A DNA stretch of 64,000 nt from Candidatus Harrysmithiimonas galli (GCA_904373265.1 CAJFEE010000001.1:1-64000); one strand, 5' to 3'. Positions 27,799-36,853 are shown, numbered from the stretch's first letter. Program-made: numbers and translations. The notes: a model not told the origin generated them from the letters alone.

Positions 27799-28827
27799 TT
27801 AATTTGGTGTAGTAAAGTTCACGGCACTTTCTTTATCTTCTACAACATTAATCCATGTTTTCCCTGGAATATAGGGGATGACCTCACCATTTTTTGTTGG
27901 AACTAAGCGACCGCTATCATTCATCCATGTAACTTCCAGCATTTTTCCATTTTGCAACAAATACCCTTGACCGCCACTTTGCAAATCAATGCTACGTCTG
28001 CCGTAATTATCAATAATATTATGCTCTGTTTTTACAATGAATACATTCTGTACTGTAATCATTTCATCATTTTCCCGATCGGTGGTTTGGACACCACCTT
28101 GTGAGCGAATATACCCTTTTTTCGTCTCATCATATGTGTAGACCACATTATAATCATCATTGCTGGAATATTTCAGCTTGACGTAAGTTGCATCTTTGGC
28201 TTCTGTATCTCCTGAAAATCCATTCTCTTCATATATATTGGCACGAACTTGGTCAATCATACGTATATCCAATGCTTCTGCAGCATCTGAAATATCGGAA
28301 GCCGAAGTATATGAATTATGCGGTGCTACTCTTGTTTGATCTCGATGGAAATATTTTCCATCATAGTTGATCCCATTTAACGCATCGATCGCACCCGATT
28401 GCATTAAATCCTCAGCAGCTGGGCTTTGACCATGACAAATATAAAAAGCGTTATAACCAGCAGCAATTTTAATATAATAGTCTCGAGCACTTCGAATGGG
28501 TCCGATTTTTTCCGGCAGCTCACTTTGAAAAATCGCAAGCCACCTTGTAATATCTGCTTCAGATAACAACTCATAAACCATATCTGCTTGACTAATACCA
28601 CTTTGTGGACGCGCCTTTTTTTGATTGTTAATCATAACAGCTACCGCACGTTGAGTGATTTCATGCTCTACTTCCTCTCCAGTCAAAGGTGCATAATAAA
28701 CAAGCGGCTGAATCGGTTCAGAAATAGATACACTTGTATTTTCAGAATCTGTACCTGATTTTTTATTGCAAGCAACCATTCCCAACACCATTATACCAAT
28801 TAAAAAAATAATTCCTATCTTTTTCAC
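27799..28827 (-). CDS. YerB-like lipoprotein (DUF3048)
   Basis: A 342-residue lipoprotein with lipobox GMVAC near residue 20. It has the two-part DUF3048 layout of B. subtilis YerB: PLTGEEVEHEITQRAVAVMI, RPQSGISQADMVYELL, ITRWLAIFQSELPEKIGPIR and SARDYYIKIA. The C-terminal portion has YLLQNGKMLEVTWMNDSGR and PGKTWINVVE. The start is GTG at 28827 following AAGGGGGA; the longer frame to 28899 has no support. YerB's role is not established; anchoring outside the membrane is predicted. Single gene, divergent from the GNAT gene. Confidence 0.88.
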   Translation of the reverse strand: MKKIGIIFLIGIMVLGMVACNKKSGTDSENTSVSISEPIQPLVYYAPLTGEEVEHEITQRAVAVMINNQKKARPQSGISQADMVYELLSEADITRWLAIFQSELPEKIGPIRSARDYYIKIAAGYNAFYICHGQSPAAEDLMQSGAIDALNGINYDGKYFHRDQTRVAPHNSYTSASDISDAAEALDIRMIDQVRANIYEENGFSGDTEAKDATYVKLKYSSNDDYNVVYTYDETKKGYIRSQGGVQTTDRENDEMITVQNVFIVKTEHNIIDNYGRRSIDLQSGGQGYLLQNGKMLEVTWMNDSGRLVPTKNGEVIPYIPGKTWINVVEDKESAVNFTTPN

Positions 28828-28942
28828 AGATTTCCCCCTTACTTTCTTTTTATATTCAATGTAGCATTTTTTATAAGGAAAAAACAAGTCCCGTTGCAAA
28901 ATCGGAAATTTTTACATCTTAATTTGAAAAGGAGGAGAGACT

Positions 28943-29416
28943 ATTTTTATTCATACCCCTCGTTTAACGCTCATGCCTTTGCATACCAATCACCAAGAAT
29001 GGATTGAATATCTATATGAAACAAAAGAATATTTTCTTGTCTATTTTCGGCAGCTTCAATTATACCCACAACTCTATGGATTCGGACCTTGGTTAATTAT
29101 TGAGAAAAATTCCAAAACCATTATTGGCGATACTGGATTTAAGGGCTATCCAAATCAATCAACCCTTGACATCGGTTATAACATTATTCCAAATCATCAA
29201 AATTTCGGCTATGCAACTGAATCCGTCAATGCACTGTCCGCTTGGGCTTTTCAAACCGGATTGGTTCATCGAATCACTGCAGCTTGCTATGACTGGAATT
29301 TTGCTTCCATCTCTGTATTACAAAAATGCCAATATCAAATTACAGAAAAGAAAAATCACATCATATATTGGCAACTTAGCTATGTACCTATGCCCAATCA
29401 TCGGACACAAATTTGA
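28943..29416 (+). CDS. GNAT-family N-acetyltransferase, apparently starting at ATT
   Basis: A 157-residue acetyltransferase of the RimJ/RimL-like GNAT group. The frame upstream of the first ATG (28973) encodes IFIHTPRLTLMPL, which is the conserved N-terminal strand TPRL.L of these enzymes. No ATG, GTG or TTG precedes it. The ribosome site GGAGG (28931-28935) is seven bases before ATT at 28943, so ATT is the likely initiator. The acetyl-CoA region is NHQNFGYATESVNALSAWAF (family R..G.A.EA). Substrate unknown. If ATG 28973 were used, the first strand would be lost and no ribosome site would fit. Confidence 0.8.
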   Translation: MFIHTPRLTLMPLHTNHQEWIEYLYETKEYFLVYFRQLQLYPQLYGFGPWLIIEKNSKTIIGDTGFKGYPNQSTLDIGYNIIPNHQNFGYATESVNALSAWAFQTGLVHRITAACYDWNFASISVLQKCQYQITEKKNHIIYWQLSYVPMPNHRTQI

Positions 29417-29445
29417 AAAATTTATCCCCTTTTTCCACTGAACCG

Positions 29446-29482
29446 TTGCAAAAAATAAAAATCTAGTTTATAATAATTATCA
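29446..29482 (+). promoter_or_regulatory. dps promoter with PerR box
   Basis: TTGCAA (29446-29451), 17 bases, TATAAT (29469-29474) is a near-consensus sigma-A promoter. Overlapping the -10 box, TTATAATAATTATCA (29468-29482) matches 13 of 15 positions of the PerR box TTATAATNATTATAA. Peroxide-induced expression through PerR is therefore expected, as for mrgA in Bacillus. Confidence 0.85.
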
Positions 29483-29580
29483 ATAAGTAATTATTACTTA
29501 ATAATACCCCTTGCTTTCTTTCTATCAATTGAAATAGAATGAAAGCGCAACATATATTTTATTTAGGAGGAATAATCAAT

Positions 29581-30018
29581 ATGGAACAATTACACAAAAG
29601 CTTAAACCAACAAATTGCAAACTGGAGCGTTCTTTACACAAAACTGCACAAATATCATTGGTATGTAAAAGGACCTGCATTCTTTAAGCTACATGAAAAA
29701 TTTGAAGAATTTTATAATGAAGCGACTTTAATGGTAGACGAAGTTGCAGAGCGCTTATTAACCATTGGCGGTCAACCATTGGCTACTTTAGGTGAATATG
29801 TTGCAAATGCAAGCATTAAAGAAGATACCAATATCAATTTAACCGCAGAACAAATGGTCACTGAACTGATTGCAGACTATGAAACATTGGTGAAAGAATC
29901 TCGTGCACTCATTGCGCTTGCAGAAGAAGCAGAAGATCAAGAAACAGCAGATATTTTTACAGAAAAAATTTCTGAAATTGAAAAAGATGTATGGATGCTA
30001 AAAGCATTTTTAGGATAA
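29581..30018 (+). CDS. dps: Dps-family miniferritin
   Basis: A 145-residue DNA-protection protein that oxidises and stores iron in a dodecamer. The intersubunit ferroxidase residues are visible: His26 in KYHWYVKGP, His38, and Asp53/Glu57 in VDEVAER. The chosen ATG (29581) follows AGGAGG; the longer frame starting at 29539 is not supported. The upstream promoter carries a PerR box. A terminator follows directly. Comparable to MrgA/Dps of Bacillus. Confidence 0.96.
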   Translation: MEQLHKSLNQQIANWSVLYTKLHKYHWYVKGPAFFKLHEKFEEFYNEATLMVDEVAERLLTIGGQPLATLGEYVANASIKEDTNINLTAEQMVTELIADYETLVKESRALIALAEEAEDQETADIFTEKISEIEKDVWMLKAFLG

Positions 30019-30066
30019 TAAAATGCCAAACGCTGTAAAGATCAATAGACCAAATTAAATTTTATA

Positions 30067-30125
30067 AAGAAGCAAGTGACTATAATAAGAAAAAATTCCA
30101 TAAAGTCGCTTGCTTCTTTTATTAT
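30067..30125 (+). terminator. dps terminator
   Basis: Fifteen-bp stem AAGAAGCAAGTGACT (30067-30081) with AGTCGCTTGCTTCTT (30104-30118), one G-T pair, followed by a T-rich stretch. It starts 48 bases after the dps stop. The remainder to 30427 is a spacer with a possible sigma-E-type promoter (TCATATA, 15 bases, ACATAGT at about 30388-30416), weak. Confidence 0.88.
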
Positions 30126-30427
30126 ATTTTATAAAAATCTGATTTTTCATTGTTTAACATGAAATTTAGTGATTGTTTCTGTCAAGCATATTAGAAGATA
30201 AACCTTCCTTTTTTCTATCCACCAAATTCATAAGCTAAGTATATCTAAAATTCACTTTGTTCCATTCGATCACAAATATTCTACTAAAAACGAGAAAGAT
30301 TCACATTATTTTATATATATATTGTACCTCTATTGCTTTTTTCACTTGCTACCAACAGTTTTTGTCAACTTTTCTTTTGTACTTTCATATATTGAAAAGT
30401 AAACACACATAGTGAGAGGTGACTTCC

Positions 30428-30574
30428 ATGAATGGTTATTGCAAGGATTGTCGATACTGTAAATTCGGATATTGTACACTGCTAAAAATAGCTATAGACC
30501 CTTTTGATACTTGTCGATGGTATGAAGATTTATTATTTCCTCCCTTATCCAAAGAGAATTCACAGCTTAATTAA
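30428..30574 (+). CDS. Cysteine-rich microprotein upstream of cotJABC
   Basis: A 48-residue frame with GAGAGGTG correctly placed before the ATG. It reads MNGYCKDCRYCKFGYCTLLK, then DPFDTCRWYEDLLFPP. Cysteines at 5, 8, 11, 16 and 29 form a CxxCxxC...C pattern that suggests a metal-binding knuckle or disulfide-linked peptide. It ends 47 bases before cotJA with no terminator between, so it is probably co-transcribed with the spore coat operon. Not recognised as a known family. Confidence 0.65.
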   Translation: MNGYCKDCRYCKFGYCTLLKIAIDPFDTCRWYEDLLFPPLSKENSQLN

Positions 30575-30621
30575 TTTTTGTCATCCCATTATGTTTTAAA
30601 TTTTTTGAGGAGGTTATCATT

Positions 30622-30861
30622 TTGAGTGATAAAAAAATTCCAAAATTCACTACACGAAAACCTTTTGAACAAGCATCTTTTGGAAATGATCCCTGTCCGC
30701 CATCTCCTGTTCCAAAAACCTATGTCACTCCCCCTATTTTATACATTGGATTCCAACCTCGAAATTTGGAACAATATGACGCCAAAGAAGCTTTAAAATA
30801 CGGGACACTTTGGCCTATTTTTAACGATCACTATAAAGATCCGTATCATATGAAAGGGTGA
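30622..30861 (+). CDS. cotJA: Spore coat-associated protein CotJA
   Basis: A 79-residue CotJA-family protein, Pro-rich, with PKTYVTPPILYIGFQPRNLE and a short acidic/aromatic tail. The start is TTG at 30622 following GAGGAGG. In B. subtilis CotJA, CotJB and CotJC are made in the mother cell under sigma E and enter the coat; CotJA is needed to assemble CotJC. The stop overlaps a possible GTG start of cotJB. Confidence 0.92.
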   Translation: MSDKKIPKFTTRKPFEQASFGNDPCPPSPVPKTYVTPPILYIGFQPRNLEQYDAKEALKYGTLWPIFNDHYKDPYHMKG

Positions 30862-30866
30862 GCCAA

Positions 30867-31130
30867 TTGAAAAATACAGCATTGATAGAATACGAACAGC
30901 TAATAGAAGATCTACAAGCTGCACTATTTGTTATGCATGATCTAGATTTATATTTGGATACACATCCAGATGATAGTGAAGCAATCACGCAATACAATGA
31001 ATATTATAAATATAAAAAAGAACTGGTTGCATATATTGAAGCCAGATTTGGTCCAATTGAACAATACGCGGAAAATCCGACATCGAATCAATGGGCATGG
31101 GCAAAAGCTCCTTGGCCATGGCAATTATAA
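30867..31130 (+). CDS. cotJB: Spore coat protein CotJB
   Basis: An 87-residue CotJB-family protein with the family core LYLDTHPDDSEAITQYNEYY and the Trp-rich end NQWAWAKAPWPWQL. Two starts are possible. TTG at 30867 is eight bases after AAAGGG. GTG at 30858 overlaps the cotJA stop as GTGA. I prefer the TTG. Middle gene of the cotJ operon; a small helical coat-assembly protein. Confidence 0.9.
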   Translation: MKNTALIEYEQLIEDLQAALFVMHDLDLYLDTHPDDSEAITQYNEYYKYKKELVAYIEARFGPIEQYAENPTSNQWAWAKAPWPWQL

Positions 31131-31142
31131 GGAGGCAACCAC

Positions 31143-31712
31143 ATGTGGAAATATGAAAAAGTATTGCAAAGACCAGTAAAGGTCGGAAAATGTGATGTGA
31201 AAATGGCAAAATTTTTAAATTCACTTTATGGTGGTCCAGACGGTGAATTAAGTGCTGCGCTACGTTATATGAACCACCGATATTCCATGCCAGATCGAAT
31301 TATCGGACTTTTGACAGATATTTCAACTGAGGAATTGGGACATCTGGAGATGATTGCAACAATGATCTATAAATTAACAAAAGATGCAACTCCAGAAGAA
31401 ATGGCTGCAAACGGACTTGGCGGACATTATATGGAACACGGAAATGGATTATACTACACAGATCCAAACGGTGTACCACATACGATTACTTACATCCAAA
31501 GCAAAGGAGATCCGATTACAGATCTTTATGAAGACATTGCAGCAGAAGAAAAAGCACGTTCAACATACCAACATTTAATTAACTTATCTGACGATCCGGA
31601 TCTAATTGATGGGCTTAAATTTTTACGTGAACGAGAAATTGTACATTCACAGCGTTTTCGAGAAGCTGTAGAAATTTTAAAAGAGGAAAAATCCAGTAAA
31701 AGGATCTTTTAG
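31143..31712 (+). CDS. cotJC: CotJC, manganese-catalase-family spore coat protein
   Basis: A 189-residue ferritin-like protein of the manganese catalase family. Candidate di-manganese ligands are in GPDGELSAALRYMNHR (Glu), STEELGHLEMIATMI (Glu, His), DIAAEEKARSTYQ (Glu) and REREIVHSQRFREA (Glu, His). This matches the ExxH-type four-helix arrangement. In Bacillus it is a coat protein that may remove hydrogen peroxide. GGAGG before the ATG; last gene of the operon, with a terminator close behind. Confidence 0.95.
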   Translation: MWKYEKVLQRPVKVGKCDVKMAKFLNSLYGGPDGELSAALRYMNHRYSMPDRIIGLLTDISTEELGHLEMIATMIYKLTKDATPEEMAANGLGGHYMEHGNGLYYTDPNGVPHTITYIQSKGDPITDLYEDIAAEEKARSTYQHLINLSDDPDLIDGLKFLREREIVHSQRFREAVEILKEEKSSKRIF

Positions 31713-31730
31713 TCCAACCTAAATATAAGA

Positions 31731-31768
31731 AGGCTCAACAAGTGATATATCTCTTGTTGAGCTTTTTA
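31731..31768 (+). terminator. cotJ operon terminator
   Basis: AGGCTCAACAAG / CTTGTTGAGCTT stem (31731-31742 with 31752-31763) followed by TTTTTATT, 18 bases after the cotJC stop. Confidence 0.9.
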
Positions 31769-32594
31769 TTGAAAAATGCATAATCCAACTATAAAATTTT
31801 TATTTTTTTAGATAATTTGTCTTTTTCAGATTCGATCACTGGTCTCTGTTTGTACAACAACAATACCGATACCTTCCTAACCAACTGACAAACAAACCGC
31901 TAATTTACTTTTGTAGTATATCTTACAATGGTATGTCATAGATTTTGATGGGGAAATTGCATAACATATTGATAAACCACCGATTTTTATAAGAATTGAC
32001 AATTGGAACCAATATAAAAACTCTTGCATCAACCTCTTCAAAAACAACAAACACCCATGCAGACTTTACCGATATTCCCTATTTGATACATCCACACATA
32101 ATCAGAAAATATTATAAAAAAATAGAACAAACAGGATCAAAATAAACTGTTATGAATCGGCAAACAAAAATGTTCATGATTACAAGAACTGCAATGTTAT
32201 CTATGTCATCTCAAACGGAATTTGTGTGCAAAAAGATGGTAAGTAAAAACTTTACGCATGGATAAAAAATAAAAGATGCTATGCTTAAATCTACAGAGCA
32301 AAAGAGAGATAAAAAACATTGCTGTAATAGAAAATCAAAATAAATCTGAAAAATACTGACAAAGGGGGACAAACTGGATTGAACTCCGCCATAAAAGTAC
32401 AAATCAGTATATTCAAAAATAACTTTCTTAAATATGATTCATTCATAAAATACTTGTAGAAAGAAACATAACAGACCCATTTTCACAGGAAGTTGACTCT
32501 CCCCACCAAAAAACAAATAGCAAAAAACTATATTTAATTTTTGTCTTTTCTTCATTTCATTTGATTGATATGGATACTCGCATATCAGAAACTT
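31769..32594. other. AT-rich spacer with possible decayed coding fragments
   Basis: No intact gene. Around 32020-32145 a plus-strand stretch reads ASTSSKTTNTHADFTDIPYL, open for about 40 codons, and another short frame follows at 32152-32260. Neither has a ribosome site or a recognised family. They may be remnants of a lost gene. Confidence 0.3.
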
Positions 32595-32819
32595 TTATAT
32601 AATAGGTTCGCCAGTTTCTTTATCAATAAATGATATTTTTAACTCAGCATTTAAAGCTTCGGCAATTTTTTCTAGTTCAGATACCTTAAGCGTGTTTCTT
32701 TTAAATTTATTATGCATATTTTGTGGCGTTTGGTTCATTCTTCTTGCCAGCTCTGATTCCGTTATGTTTCCTTTTTTCACTCTACATAAACTGATATATT
32801 CTCTTATGTCTGTATGCAC
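32595..32819 (-). CDS. XRE-type helix-turn-helix regulator
   Basis: A 74-residue single-domain DNA-binding protein: ESELARRMNQTPQNMHNKFK is the helix-turn-helix (about residues 20-40), followed by ELEKIAEALNAELKISFID. The start is GTG at 32819 with AAAGGAG seven bases upstream; the nearby ATG is out of frame. It follows the SNF2 helicase by 12 bases, so it is the last gene of the accessory module. Twin repeats in front of the module (36854-36889) are candidate operators for it. Confidence 0.88.
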   Translation of the reverse strand: MHTDIREYISLCRVKKGNITESELARRMNQTPQNMHNKFKRNTLKVSELEKIAEALNAELKISFIDKETGEPII

Positions 32820-32831
32820 ATTTGTTCTCCT

Positions 32832-34334
32832 TTACCATTCATTTAAAATTGTTTCTTTAAATTTTTTTATTTCTTCCTCATTATCCTTTATTTCGTTAAT
32901 TCGCTCACGTAAATCTCTGATTAAACTGGATTTTTTCCTGATAGAATAGTCAATCCGCTCATCTACAGACGAATGATAAAGAATGTCTATAATATGGACA
33001 TTTTTATCTTGACCAATTTTATATACTCTATCCTCTGATTGTGTTCGCTTTGTATAATCATATGTATTGTTATAATAAATCATATAATTCGACTTTTGGA
33101 GGTTGAGCCCTGTTCCACCAATATTGATATTGATAAGAGCAATATTGATATCCCCATTTATAAAATGATCTATGCTCTCTTCTCTTTTTTTCTGCTTTAT
33201 CTTTCCACTGAGTACAATATGATTCTCTTGTAGAACTTCCTGTAATAACTCCAAATCACTATTATACCTATACCATATAATTTTTTTGGCATCTGGTGGC
33301 ATATGATTCAGCTCTTGTACAACAGCCTTTGCTTTGTCATTTGTTTTAAATTGAAATCTTGTAATCATCTCTTGCTCTTTTAATGGATCGTAATCAATAA
33401 AGGTAGCATCGATATAGCCGCTGCATATTCTATGCAAATATCCAATCATATTAAAAATAATAAAACTATCAAATTCTTCCAGATTAATTTTATTTAAAAA
33501 GTATTCTTTCACAGAATTATAGATCTTCCTTTGCTCCTTGCTCATGTATAAATATCTATTTTGATAATTTTTCGGTGGAAGATCAAGACATTCCTTTTTT
33601 GTCACTTGATAAATATACGGGTTGATTTTTTGCGTGATGTACTCTATTTTACGACTCCCAATAATCATACCTGGATATTTTTTGGAGTACTCTAAATGCC
33701 TTTTGGCAAAATCATAAAATGATTTATAGCCTAAAATTCCAGGATGCAAGATATACATCTGGGTATATAGATCCCATACTCCATTCGTTATGGGTGTTCC
33801 AGTTAATATCAACTTATATTTTGCAAACTTGGATATATTGATTATTCTTTCAGTCCTTTTCGCTTTACGGTTTTTTATCATATGGCTCTCATCCACAACC
33901 AACATGAAATCATTTTTATATTTTTTTGCAAAGCAATAAACCATGTTATAAATACGATCTGATCTACTGATACTTTCTATTCCGACAACACAGATATCCT
34001 CATTTCCGTATTTCTCTATATCTGCTATGCAAAAAAATGAATGTTTCTTTATATCTTTCTCAAGATTTTTTTTTGTATTAATTGGACAAATCCATAGTAC
34101 ATTTTTTATTTTATTGCTCTTCTTTCTATACTGTACAAACTCTAATGTGGTTCTTGTTTTTCCTGTTCCCATATCCATAAATAATGCGCATGCTTGGATA
34201 TCCTTTAGCTTGATAAATGCATTTTTTTGATGCTCCATCAGCTCAGTCTTTAATCCTTTCAATCCTATCGCCTCTGCTTCGTTTTTAAATGAACGACTCT
34301 CATGACCTGTCCATAATCTAGTATTGCTTATCAT
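32832..34334 (-). CDS. SNF2-type DEAD/DEAH helicase or translocase
   Basis: A 500-residue superfamily 2 ATPase of the compact SNF2 type common in phages and mobile elements. Motif I is DMGTGKTRTTLEF (about residues 54-66), motif II VVDESHMIKN (DESH box), motif III KLILTGTPITNGVWDLY, motif V NIGGTGLNLQKS and motif VI TQSEDRVYKIGQ. No nuclease or target-recognition domain is fused. The ATG has no good ribosome site, so the true start may be internal (Met33, before EHQKNAFIKL). About 200 bases of spacer separate it from the ParB-like gene, so it may have its own promoter. Confidence 0.88.
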   Translation of the reverse strand: MISNTRLWTGHESRSFKNEAEAIGLKGLKTELMEHQKNAFIKLKDIQACALFMDMGTGKTRTTLEFVQYRKKSNKIKNVLWICPINTKKNLEKDIKKHSFFCIADIEKYGNEDICVVGIESISRSDRIYNMVYCFAKKYKNDFMLVVDESHMIKNRKAKRTERIINISKFAKYKLILTGTPITNGVWDLYTQMYILHPGILGYKSFYDFAKRHLEYSKKYPGMIIGSRKIEYITQKINPYIYQVTKKECLDLPPKNYQNRYLYMSKEQRKIYNSVKEYFLNKINLEEFDSFIIFNMIGYLHRICSGYIDATFIDYDPLKEQEMITRFQFKTNDKAKAVVQELNHMPPDAKKIIWYRYNSDLELLQEVLQENHIVLSGKIKQKKREESIDHFINGDINIALININIGGTGLNLQKSNYMIYYNNTYDYTKRTQSEDRVYKIGQDKNVHIIDILYHSSVDERIDYSIRKKSSLIRDLRERINEIKDNEEEIKKFKETILNEW

Positions 34335-34533
34335 AGTTTTCGTATGAAATTTGCTACATATCAGATATTTTGTTTTCCAAAAATCAATTTGTTTGATTTG
34401 ATGCTCTTTGTTTCACCGATCCACTTGGCAATTGTGTTTCTTGATGGAATTGTAATACAATCTTACTACAGATCATACTGGTTTTTTACTTCCTAATTTT
34501 TCCAATTTATATCAGACCCAAATATACTTATAT

Positions 34534-35187
34534 TCATTTTATTCCTTCATTGCTTTTTAATCGATCCTCAAACTCTTCCCATGATTTACTAAAAACATGA
34601 TTTTGAAAAGCATCTTTCAATCCAGTAATTTGTTTGAGTCGAATGACCTCATCCAACTCCATTCCAATTTTTTGGCATATTTCATCGTCTGTCCATCCAG
34701 AACGAGTTAAATCAAGAACAATATCACTCATACTTCGGATTCGATGGCTTCCTCTTGCTCGATTGTGCCGAACTGTGCTTCCCATTCGTTCATCCAACGC
34801 TTTATCAATCACAACAACTGGAAGATATCCATTCAATCTCTGATTGATATCTTTATATTCTTTCCCGATTCTATTTCTATGGAATCCGTCTACAACTTCG
34901 TATTCACCGTTTCCTAAATGATAGACTACAATCGGTTGCGTATATCCATCCAGCTTAATAGAGGTATACAATAGTTTCATCTCTGGTGGTGCTACCTCAT
35001 TGGGATTGTATTCGTTGGCTTTCACCTTATCTGCCTTTACCCATATGACAGCGTTAACGGGTTCTTTTTGTGGGGATATCTCATTTAATTTTATCGTAAT
35101 ATAATTCAGAATTTCTATTTTTTGTTCTAAATCCAATTCTTCTAACTCTATTTTGATTTGATTTAAAATTTCGTTAATTCTTTTCAT
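34534..35187 (-). CDS. ParB-like nuclease/NTP-binding domain protein (IbrB-like)
   Basis: A 217-residue protein with a ParB N-terminal fold: VKADKVKANEYNPNEVAPPE, YTQPIVVYHLGNGEYEVVDG then FHRNR. The motif GEYEVVDGFHRNR corresponds to the ParB/sulfiredoxin box II G..(Y/H).(I/V)(I/V)DG.HR. The C-terminal part (SMSDIVLDLTRSGWTDDEIC) is a helix-turn-helix-like segment. Adjacent ParB-like and PAPS-reductase-like proteins are known as IbrB and IbrA from E. coli prophage-like elements, where they affect gene expression. The ATG lies one base after the stop of the 35189-35434 frame, with GGAGG inside that frame. Confidence 0.85.
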   Translation of the reverse strand: MKRINEILNQIKIELEELDLEQKIEILNYITIKLNEISPQKEPVNAVIWVKADKVKANEYNPNEVAPPEMKLLYTSIKLDGYTQPIVVYHLGNGEYEVVDGFHRNRIGKEYKDINQRLNGYLPVVVIDKALDERMGSTVRHNRARGSHRIRSMSDIVLDLTRSGWTDDEICQKIGMELDEVIRLKQITGLKDAFQNHVFSKSWEEFEDRLKSNEGIK

Positions 35188-35188
35188 T

Positions 35189-35434
35189 TTATATTTTCCT
35201 CCATAATATATGGTTCTGAGTTTCTCTTTCCACATAAAAACTGAAACTGGTGAAAATTTCTACCGAACCTGTTTTAAGTAAACCGCTTTTATTCTTTGGT
35301 CTATGATTCTCACTGTTAAAATCATAGCCAAATACACATGCTTTATCATCTATAGGCGTCGTGTAAAATTGTTTATCCCTCTTTTTTGAATAACAATAAA
35401 ACCATACATTCCCTTCTACTTTTTCCACATCCAA
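35189..35434 (-). CDS. Small hypothetical protein between IbrA-like and IbrB-like genes
   Basis: An 81-residue frame starting at TTG (35434) and ending in LWRKI; its last codons contain the ribosome site of the ParB-like gene, and its stop is one base before that ATG. That tight spacing supports a real coupled gene. The start is weak (no clear Shine-Dalgarno). The sequence NVWFYCYSKKRDKQFYTTPI, CVFGYDFNSENHRP suggests a small beta-rich domain. Not recognised. Confidence 0.55.
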   Translation of the reverse strand: MDVEKVEGNVWFYCYSKKRDKQFYTTPIDDKACVFGYDFNSENHRPKNKSGLLKTGSVEIFTSFSFYVERETQNHILWRKI

Positions 35435-35534
35435 CCATCATTTACTAGATCGGACATAATTTTTGATATTTTCCATCTAAAAGTCTATAAAATTCTGATT
35501 GATCGGAGTGTTATCAAATATTGTTACGAGTATA

Positions 35535-36830
35535 TCAATCTACTCCTTTGTTTATCATAGCGGCTATATTTTTAAGCTGTTTATCCTCCACATCTTCCGA
35601 TAATAAGTTTGTATATTTTTTCTTTAATTCTATAATTCTCTGAACATCTGATTTGGTCTGACTGAAACTCAATCTTTTCATCCAAAAATCATTTTTTTCT
35701 ATTGCACGGGCAATTCTTCTCCATGAGGCTGCTTTTTTGGCAGACTCCAGTTTTTTATCTGCTTCTTCTGGAATATCTTTTATGGATAACCCTTCATGTT
35801 TCTCAAACCATCTAAAAAACTTTCTAATTTTTTTTACATAGTGATCCCTTAATTCTGGACAATATAACCCAAGACTTTCCAACAAAAAGACGGTATACTG
35901 TTCCCATGTCAAGTGTCTTGGCTTCTCTGATTTCATGTTTCCTAACAAACTTGTACGACAATATATATTTCCGAAATTCGCACCATGTACACGATTCAAT
36001 ACTTTTTCCCATGTTTCTGGCTCTATCATACGAAACTGATCCAACCCATTCCTTTGATCATCACCATAAGGTTGACATAGTCTTTGTTCATGGATACTTA
36101 CACCGTTTTTATACATCCATTCATATACATAGTTATATTTTAAATCCAATTTGGCAATGGTTCCCCAAATGTCCTCTGTAGAAAAATCATATATCGGATA
36201 AAAATTGTATACAGATAATTCCTTCGTCCCATTTTTAACTTTAGTTGTCCATGCATAATTTTTATATCGTATTTTTCTGTTATTTACGATGGTACGAAAA
36301 CGATTCATACTTTCATCCGAACGGATTCCAATTCCACAGCCAATAATTCCTTCGCTTTTTTTACTGATCCATTCTGCAAAATATACTGTAAATTCTTCAA
36401 ATTCCATCCCTTTTTTAAACCAAACCCAATCTTCAGGATAATTCTCTTCTGTAATTGCATTTTTGGGGATATTTCTTACCCATTTATTTTGATCTGCCTT
36501 ATCCCAACATATCCATTTTGGCTGAATCACTGAAACAGCGTTTCTTAATGAGATCGGCATAGCAACCCAATACCAGTCAGCTACATCATCTGTCTCTTTT
36601 CTAAGCTCTTCAATATGATTGATGGTTTCTTTATATTGTGCTTCCAAATCAATGAAAAGCACCCCAAAATGCTTGTTCATTTTTCGGGCAACCCTTGCAG
36701 CAAGCTGCAACATAACAGAACTATCCTTTCCCCCAGATACACATAAATATATATTATTAAACTCATAAAAAGCTTGCTCGATTCGATCTGCCGCTGCTTC
36801 CAATACATTTTTTTCATCATAGACTTTCAT
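35535..36830 (-). CDS. PAPS reductase-like PP-loop protein (IbrA-like, DUF3440)
   Basis: A 431-residue PP-loop ATP pyrophosphatase-fold protein. The PP motif is CVSGGKDSSVMLQLAAR (about residues 30-46), with GVLFIDLEAQYKET following. The DUF3440-type extension includes GIIGCGIGIRSDESMNRFR, QPYGDDQRNGLDQFRMIEP and NIYCRTSLLGN. Not a sulfate-assimilation enzyme: it lacks the CGIH-type C-terminal Cys motif of CysH. Homologues (IbrA; DndC more distantly) occur in mobile elements, some in DNA or RNA modification. The start is the ATG at 36830 after GAGGTG. First gene of the module, behind twin operators. Confidence 0.86.
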   Translation of the reverse strand: MKVYDEKNVLEAAADRIEQAFYEFNNIYLCVSGGKDSSVMLQLAARVARKMNKHFGVLFIDLEAQYKETINHIEELRKETDDVADWYWVAMPISLRNAVSVIQPKWICWDKADQNKWVRNIPKNAITEENYPEDWVWFKKGMEFEEFTVYFAEWISKKSEGIIGCGIGIRSDESMNRFRTIVNNRKIRYKNYAWTTKVKNGTKELSVYNFYPIYDFSTEDIWGTIAKLDLKYNYVYEWMYKNGVSIHEQRLCQPYGDDQRNGLDQFRMIEPETWEKVLNRVHGANFGNIYCRTSLLGNMKSEKPRHLTWEQYTVFLLESLGLYCPELRDHYVKKIRKFFRWFEKHEGLSIKDIPEEADKKLESAKKAASWRRIARAIEKNDFWMKRLSFSQTKSDVQRIIELKKKYTNLLSEDVEDKQLKNIAAMINKGVD

Positions 36831-36853
36831 ATTTTTCACCTCATCATTATCAT

